Part shown: positions 25,001 to 34,000 of the stretch, in pieces
Layout: each line of letters opens with the position of its first letter
Position numbering within the stretch: the first letter of the stretch is position 1
Assembly: GCF_037042905.1 (NCBI RefSeq)
Contig: NC_087261.1
Span: 23,511,317-23,575,316, forward strand
Direction: 5' to 3'
Source of the DNA: Lytechinus pictus
Taxonomy: Eukaryota > Echinodermata > Echinoidea > Temnopleuroida > Toxopneustidae
Length of the DNA stretch: 64,000 nucleotides
The notes under the pieces: model-generated
Databases searched by the model: none
Told to the model about the DNA's origin: nothing
The model's input: the letters and a program-made list of their open reading frames with translations, nothing else
Translations under genes and position numbers: made by a program

Positions 25001-28000
25001 TGATGGAGACTCGCTGCTTTTGCGATGGACTGGAACTTTGAGCACCATTAGAAGTGAATGTGACCCACGGCTGAGAGGGGTTGTTGGTATTGGCTGAGCT
25101 CTGAGGAGACGGTACATCTGCAGTGGATGAAGGGATACTTGCGCTAGAGACATGAACACTTGATCTTGGTGGGAGAGGAGGGGCATCTATTCTGGTCTGA
25201 GAGATGGCTGATGGTACTGTGTGTTGCCGTAACAGGATGCTCCTTGGGCGATCCACTGAGGGCTGCTCCCCTACAGATGAAATTCTTGAAGTTCCTGGTC
25301 GACGAGGAATGGGAGGAGGTTGGTCACTGGGAGTAGGGTTTTGTTGAGAAGTTGATACAGGGACTGTTGCTCCAACAGCATCCATCGATATGTGCCTGGA
25401 CAACCGTACAGACTGTGATGGGGCTGGAATACCTGCAGAAGGTATTGGTTGCGCTGGTTGACTTAGGGGCTCAGACAACCTCCTATTCGCTCTAGAATGT
25501 TGCCTTGCTATACCAGCTGCTGCATCTGGTGTTACAGGGTTAGCAGGAGTGACCACAGGTGATGAAGCACTGGCATAGGGACTCTGAGAGAAACCATCCC
25601 CAGAGGATGGAGCAGAATTGCCTTGTGAAAGACGTCCAGGGGTAGGAGAGGAAGAAGTACTGGAAGATGTTGCCGGAAAAGACCTTGCTGGATCAAATGG
25701 ATTGGAAGGTGAACTCTGTGAGACGGTTGCACTTGGAATCATAGTAGGTCTCACAGCCTGAACAGACTTTGCTTTGTCCGTGCTGATATTCAAACAACCA
25801 TACGCTTGAATACTTATCGAGAGTTGTCGTTGATTTGGATCTGTAAAGGCTACATTACAAATCCGTTGATCAATGTTCAGAGCGTATTGTTCAATTTGTG
25901 ATAAGTAGCCCCTGCACAGACTGAGTAAGTTGATCAGATCAGCTTCTCTGGGCTCTGCTGATGCTGTCAATGCATGTCGCATTTTTGAAAAGTCAGTTTG
26001 CAGCTTTTGGAGATACTGATAAGCGCTTGCCCTTTGACCCTGTATGAATGCTAGCTCTTCCTGTCTGGCACTTGCCAGTATTTTTATTAACTGATCTCTA
26101 CGAGTTTGTAGGTCACGAGTCCTTGCCTCAAAGGCACTGTCAACCTGATTTTTAACAGAAAGAAACAGGTCCTCTGTCTGCTTTTCCTTGTTATCGATCC
26201 TACTAAGCTCTACAGATTTCTCTTGGAGTTTTCTGGCCAACAGTGCAATGGAGTTCCTAACACCCTCATTGATTGCAGGTGGCCTGCTGGGTTCTGGCCT
26301 TGCAGGAACAGGTGGTGAGGACTCTTTCATGCTCACAGGAGTAGGCGATGGACTGCTCTTCTGTTGGACATCTAACAGTGCCAGCATAGTGAAGTTATTA
26401 GGTAACTGCGCAGGACCGTCACCAGGACAGGTGTGTTCCTGCCTGCACTGAGGACACTGTATCCTGTTTCCTTGGTTCAGCATGTCCATGCATTCCAGGC
26501 ACAGTGTGTGTTGGCATGGTAGTAGCTTGGGCTTCCGAGAGGAAGAAGTGAAAAGTTCCAAGCACATCGGACATTCAAGCAACCTCTTGATTTCTTCAGC
26601 CATTGTAATGCTACAGTATGTATTTCTGAGATTTGTTGCAAATAAATATGCAGAAATGTCACATGATATTTAGCGCAAACTGTACAATCTCAATTATTTT
26701 TTTCTTCTAATGGTGTTCAGAAGCACTGCTGTGTATCATGTGAGAGCTTTTGTTCTATTGATGAAAAAATAAGGTTACTGTGCAGTTCTCAATGTTCCAA
26801 CTAGTTTGAGAAAGTAATTCTAGGAACTACATCCAAATGACACAATGGTGCTTCTGGCTTCAATCCATTAACAGACAGCTCGCCACATTAATAATTAGGC
26901 CGAGCAATTGGCTTCGGTTAATGATGCTTGTCCGGCAGTCTCTTGACCACATTCCCGTTGACGAGTCCGGCAGGAAACCTCATCATGCATTAACCAGGAA
27001 TCTACGATGCAATGTAATGAAGGAAACAGCTGGCTCTTCCACAGCAACTTTCCCAATTAGAAACCTCTGCAAGGAAAAAGAAAAAGGAAATGGACATATG
27101 AGTTGGTGTCATTTTGCTAAGGTCACTAGAGGATATAGCAAAGGTGATGGAAAAGGACGCAGAACACTTCTCCTGCATGCTAATTGCCAATTTACTCATT
27201 GTACATGTACATAGAATATTTCACAAAGCTGTTTGTAAATTTTACAGTGCGTCCAAGAAAAAGGGTACTGGGATTCCCTTTTTTTTTTTTTGTTGAAATT
27301 ATAACATTTTATTTACAACTTCATAAAAATTAAGTTATTCCTCCATATTTTGATAGCTAATTTCAGACTTTGTAAGCACGTTAAACATAAATGAGCAAAT
27401 CGAGTTTGAAATTTCAAGGTCAAAAACGGCATGCCCACTAAAATTGGCCAAGATTTCTTTAACGATATATGATGATCGTGCTTATTCAACCATTGGCTCA
27501 TTTAGCATTTCTAGATCACTGATCACTAAGTGGATTAAAATTCACATGCGTTTCTGATACATGTACATGTATGCCTCAATATTTGTTGTAATCTGCCATG
27601 CGTGAAGCCGTGAACAAATTTGCTTAGTTTTTGGTCTCAAAGAAGACATTTTATTGTTACTGTGAATGTCAACTTTATAGTAAAAATAATAATTGTGAAA
27701 TATATCTCTGAAAAGTGAGAAAAAAAACCCTGTTTTCAAACTAAATGAGAGAGATGTACATGTACATGTAGTCCACTGTTCACTGATAACACAAGAGGGA
27801 AAGACTTTCCTTAATTTACATGCGCAATGTACCCTTATCATTGTATTCTGGTGATTGTTCCAACAAAACAAAATTATTTCACAAGGGGTAGATTTTATCT
27901 TTAATTGGCGGGAATCAAATTGAAAATCTGAATTAGGCAAGGAATTACATGTACATGTAGCACTTGTGTGGTGAGTAACGGGCAGCATTATAACACACAA

Positions 28001-31000
28001 CTCAGCTTTTTTTTTTCCTTTTCTTACAAGGAAGAAATTGTTGATTTTTTCCCCAACAGCAACTATTCATCACTTCTTGCGATTCAAATTAATTACACTT
28101 TTCCATCTGCTCTGTACATTAGTTACATGTACATTATGTTAAATGAATTTTATTTGATAATTGGTGTGTGTATGACTAGTGCACATACAACTTAGGCATT
28201 GACTGTCTGTGGGGCTTGTTTTACCATTGATAACACAAATATCAGAACAATCAATAATATAAATCAGCCCTATCCCTTACTACATGTACCCGCAGATGAG
28301 AGTTGGCATTAAATCCTCAAATCTCTCAACAACCATTAATTAGAATGCACTCCCTCTCATAAGCTGATTCACACTCGTTGGTTTAGTCAGTCGGTGAATG
28401 ATGTGATTGTTGGACGACATTGCATGTCCAAGACTTGTGGTCTCCGTGTCACACATTTTTTGGTCTTCAGTTGATAGATTTTGTGTAAAATGACTTTTAC
28501 GAAATTTTCAACTCGCATTTCATAGTTCCCTGTTTATGAAATATGTGTGTATGTGTAGTAGACTCTTGGGAATTGATCATATCGAGTGGACATATATACC
28601 CATGAAAATATTGACTAATATACAATGTATGTCATTACACACTATTACTAGTGTTTTATCAAATAAACAAAGTTACCAAACTGTAGATGAAAAAAAATCT
28701 CTCTCAAATGGAGGTAAAAGTCACAACAAAATTGAGTTTGACTTTGGTCTTTACACTCATACTGTAGTTACAGTATTTACATGAAAGTGTATATCTTTTT
28801 TTCCCTTGTAAATGGTATCGTTATCCCCTCAACAGGAAACTTGACATCAATACATTCCGTACCAATTCAAATCAAATCCAGTTCAATTGGTCAGTGTTTT
28901 AAAGAACATGCAACAATGATTTTGACTTACATTGTACATGTACAGCCAATTGCAAGCTTTTATGTTACGGGGGCCCTGATCTAATAAAGATCTATTGCTT
29001 TGAATAAGGCAAAGAAGGGATTTACTATTAAAAGTGATGACCTGAAGCAAGTACATGTACGTGTATTCTTTTATTCATAACAGGTGTAAACATATTTGAG
29101 GAAATGCAATTCCTGTAATTACATTTCAAAACAAAATGTTTTGTTGTAATCCAAATCACCAACCATGTCTCCATCAGCAATCATGGAACACTCTAACTAG
29201 TTTCAGTGTATAATAACAGTGTCAGTTGTGTCTATGCACCATATCTTCCTCTCTGTTCCACCTCTGCACAGTGAATGTCCCTGACCTTACACATTGCACA
29301 ATGCCACAGGTTAAACCTGTGGAAAAGGAACTGTCTCTGTTGTGGTTTGGCAATAAAAAGAGATCATTTTACTAAGAGTGAAATCCTGGTCAGTCACTGA
29401 AATGTTTCCTTCCTTCCTCTGACTGGCTGAGTGATACGAGGTGGGAGGTGTGTTCATGCTTTATATTGAAAGGCAGAAACGCTTCTTGAAAGGAAAAATG
29501 TATGGTAACTTAGACCCCTGTTACATACATCTAGAAATTTGGTGGCCCTAGGCTCGACCCGTCGCGATCAAGAGAGGGGAGGAAAAATGATGTGTTGTAA
29601 ACAGGCGCTTTTACTGACCAGGGGCCCATTGCAGAAAGAGTTGCGTTTAAACGCAAGCCAAAAAATCAATTGCAAGTCCCAAATTGGTTGAAAATCAAGT
29701 TGCGCATGATTTTTAGAGTTGCGATTGATTGCAACTCTTTCTGCAACATGCCCCTGGGGCCTGTTGCAGAAAGAGGTCTGTTCGCCAAGCTAATCCACTA
29801 AATTCTCGTCAAGGTATCCCGGCTCCGGGCCACCAATTTCCAGATGTCATAGGTGCAAGATGTACATACACAGGCGGCTTGACGTACATGTACTGGATAT
29901 GCTATTTTTTATCGTTGGACCGGACTGAGCCAAGTACACCTAAATTGAACTAGAAATACATTGTAGGTATAATAAATACCAAACATAAGTTATTGCTAAA
30001 GAACATTAGAATATGTTGATGTCACTTGAAGATTCATCATGGAAAAAGAATCTCAAAGCAGTTCCAGTCTGCTTCTGGGGCCTGTTTCATAAAGGACTTG
30101 CAACTATTGTAACTTTGCCGTAATGGCAACTACCATGGTAACAGGGCTCAGCAGCCAATCATAATCAAGGTTACCATGGTACATGTAGTTGCCATAATGG
30201 CAAAGTTACAACAGTTGAAAATCCTTTATAAAACGGGACCCAGCCCAGGTGTATGTGTATTCACACCAAAGTGCAGGCTTGAGGCCGGTGTCGGAGGTGA
30301 CTTAGCCTTCAAACTCGACGCATGTGTATCTTGGGCCTTAGGTGAACTGTATGAAAGCAGCTTGAAAAAATACAGTTCAATTGAATTCCTATAGGAATCC
30401 AAAGTCGTCAGTGTGAAAGGAACAGAAATTAATTTGAATGTGTATTCACACCTAATTGCAGGCTTGAGGCCAGTGTCGGAGGTGGTTTCAAACCCGACGC
30501 ATGTGCATCTTGGGACTTAGGTGAACTGTATGAATGCAGTGAAAAAATACAGTTCAATTGAATTCCTTTAGGAATCCAAATTCGTCAGTGTGAAAGGAAC
30601 AGAAAAAAATTTGAGAGAAATGTGACAAAGAATGACTTTTTTTAACCATTATTTTTTTAAGAAGGTCACTCAGACTACATGTAATACTTATATGTCAAGT
30701 GTATTGTCGATTGTGGCAAGTGGTATGGGTCAAAACTCATTTGCCATCGGCTGAATTTTCCGAAAACTGCATTTTCCCCCTTGAAAAGTATCTTTATCCT
30801 GTATGAAAGAATATACATTGTAAAAGCAGTTGCATACAGATGTCGTACACAACCAAGAAAAAAAAAAGAGCGAAGGGTAAAATTAGTATTATTTTTGGAA
30901 TATACAGTATGTGAAAATCTACAATGTATCACAAGATTTGAATTTTGTACCGGTAATAAAAATGTATAATTTTTTTTCTTGCTCGCTTTGTAAAGTTCTT

Positions 31001-34000
31001 TTTTAAATTAAATTTTGCCCGATACGTCATCTTGCCCCCCCCCCCCCTCATAATTTTAGGCTCATCAGTTATTACACCACTGTATAAAATAATGACATCA
31101 TTGAAAGTAAAAATTTTGAATGTGGAGTAAATTGAGTTCATTCTCTTTTTCAAATTGTTTATGTGGATGTGTTTTTATTTTTCAAAGGTGATATCAATTC
31201 CTCTTTGACTCTTGTTCACGAATAAAAAAATGCAATGAAATTTCAAATGACTGAAAAGTACATATCCAGGGTCCTGAACTGACAAATGATTTCCTTTGAA
31301 CTTTTTCCAAACATGACATTACCTATCTGAACAAAGTATGTCAGAGTGAAGAAAAGTGCATTTGAAAAAGAAAGCAGAAATGAACACAAATGTAATTCCC
31401 ATCCATCATGTGTGCTTGTCATATAACATTTCCGGCCTGATTTGTGTACATTTCCTTTCATATATTGTATCTCTGTCGCTGATGAATTGGATATGAAGGG
31501 GAAAAAAGGAAACATATCACGTATCATGAGAAAGAGGGATGCTATGGTATCTTTCATATTTCCATTTATTTATTATTATTTTTTTTTACTTTGAGATTGA
31601 AATGGTGACTGCACTTTTCCAGAGTACAGACTATAAGGCAATTCCAAAGTGCTCTTAACTTCTTTGTATATACTGTATGACCCACTTCTATAGTTTAATA
31701 ACACAACTTGTGTAAAGAACGCCCATAATAAATTATTAAATTTAAAACTGATATTCTATGTGCACATGATCAATACTTTCCCATAACATATACAGTAGCT
31801 GCCTTTTTCTCTCTCAGTTTTCCCCTTAGAAATATCTCTAATACAATATTTATGTTTGCATTTTAAAAGTGTGTTTGAAGTAAATGTGTGCAGATTCTGT
31901 GTACTGCTCACAAATGCCACATTACAATATACGAAGAAAGATTGTAATTTATCGTGTTACCTATAGATATTGGACATTTATAATTCTACATATTTCAATC
32001 AATGGCTGGGGTTATAAACTGCCATCATTCCTGAAAAAATAGGCAAATTAAACAAGCATAAATACTGAAACCATATCACCCAGATAGGATGTATAAAGAG
32101 TTTCGCCTAATTTCACAAACAAGTCGCTAGATATATGTACGTATATTGTCTGGCCGTGTTTGTTACGTCAATGAGCCCAAATCTACATCTATCAGTACAA
32201 TAATAGATATTTACTCATATTAGTACAAGAGTGCATGATAATTTCTGAAAGAATATGCCATGAGGATTCCAAAAATGGCATTAAAAATGAGGACGGATGA
32301 ACTACTCACATCTTATGACTGTATTTTTAGGACCCCAATATACATTCATTTTGAACTTCCATATTCTTGTCATCCATATCATTAAAGGGGAATGAAACAT
32401 TTGGAACAATTAGGCTTGTGTCGAAACAGAAAAATTAAAAATTAAGACCAAATAAAGTTTGAGAAAAATCGGACAAATAATGAGAAAGTTATGAGCATTT
32501 GAATATTGCAATCACTAATGCTATGGAGATCCTCCAATTGGCAAGGATGTGTGATGTCACTTGTGAACAATTCTCCCCATTACTTTCCCTTTGATGGACT
32601 ATAAAATACCCCCAAAAAATATTCTGTTTGCTTTTTCTTATGGTGATACAAATTCTTTATCCATGATGTATTTTAATAATAATCTGTATTACATGCCCTC
32701 CTATAGAAAGATCACATGATCTACTGATAGATGTGATAAAAGAGGCAGTTTAAGTGAAATATATACTAAAGTAATGGGGAGAATTGTTCACAAGTGACAT
32801 CACACATCTTTGTCGCATTGCCAATGTGAGGATCTCCATAGCATTAGTGATTGCAATATTCAAATGCTCATAACTTTTCATTATTTGTCCGATTTTTCTC
32901 AAACTTTCGTTGGTCTGTTTCTTTGATTTTTCTGTTTTCACACAAGCTTTCTTGTTCCAAAGGTTTCATTCTCCTTTATTAAAGTACAAATGGATATTTG
33001 GATTGTTCATAAAGCCCCTTTTCAGAAGATATGGAATCCACTTCATCAAGGTCATTTTGATATGCATTGTAAATTTCGAATATCCAAAACTTGTTTCACT
33101 TTTTATTTCAAACAATTTATGATTCAATGATGCAATAAAAACGTATGTATTGTTATCATGGACAGGTCTTCCACTCACTATTTCTCTTGTATTCTATCAC
33201 ATGAATCAGAAATATTTTAATTTTCAGATTAGATTTGAAACAAAGTATGATCATTAGGTGGGCTGATGAAGTCACATTCCCAAGGCCCACTTTCCTTTTT
33301 CTTATGATATCATATGAAATCGCAAATGTTTCATATTTTCATACATGTACATGTGTGAAACAATGATATGCCTCCCTTAAAATGAAATAAGGTGCAGCAA
33401 TGAATAGCCAACACACTAAAATCAGTTGTCAGTCCAATTTTTATAGTTCTTAGAAAACAAATGAAAATAATAATTTCATGTAATAAAATACAAAAAAAAA
33501 AACAAGTGGGGGATATGACATCAGTTTGCTCATTGAATATTCATGAAGATAGGCCTAGAACTGTTTCACCGGAATAATGCAAATCTTTAAAATGTTATGG
33601 GCTTTCATCCCGTTCTCAAATCAAAATAAAAAATATAAATATAAAAAAAAATATAGTCAAAGGAATCAGTCATAGAAAATGTTCTACAATCATTGCTCAG
33701 CTTAGTGTTAAATAAAAAAATCAACGCATCCACGGCCAAAGCATCATGTTGGTCATGATGGTGTTCTCACACAGATATTGCCATTCCCAAATTCATTTAT
33801 TTTTAAAGGAAAAAAAATGGTCTGTATTTCCGATCAGGACCATCACATCATGCTTGATGCTTCCTTCTTTTAAACCTGTCCTGTCTATAATTCATATAGA
33901 TTACTATCATAACTAATATGAACAAATACAGGATAGCTTGAGCTATATTAAATTCCAAATTATTTTATCATGCGATGAATGCAAGGAATGCTTCCCAGGG

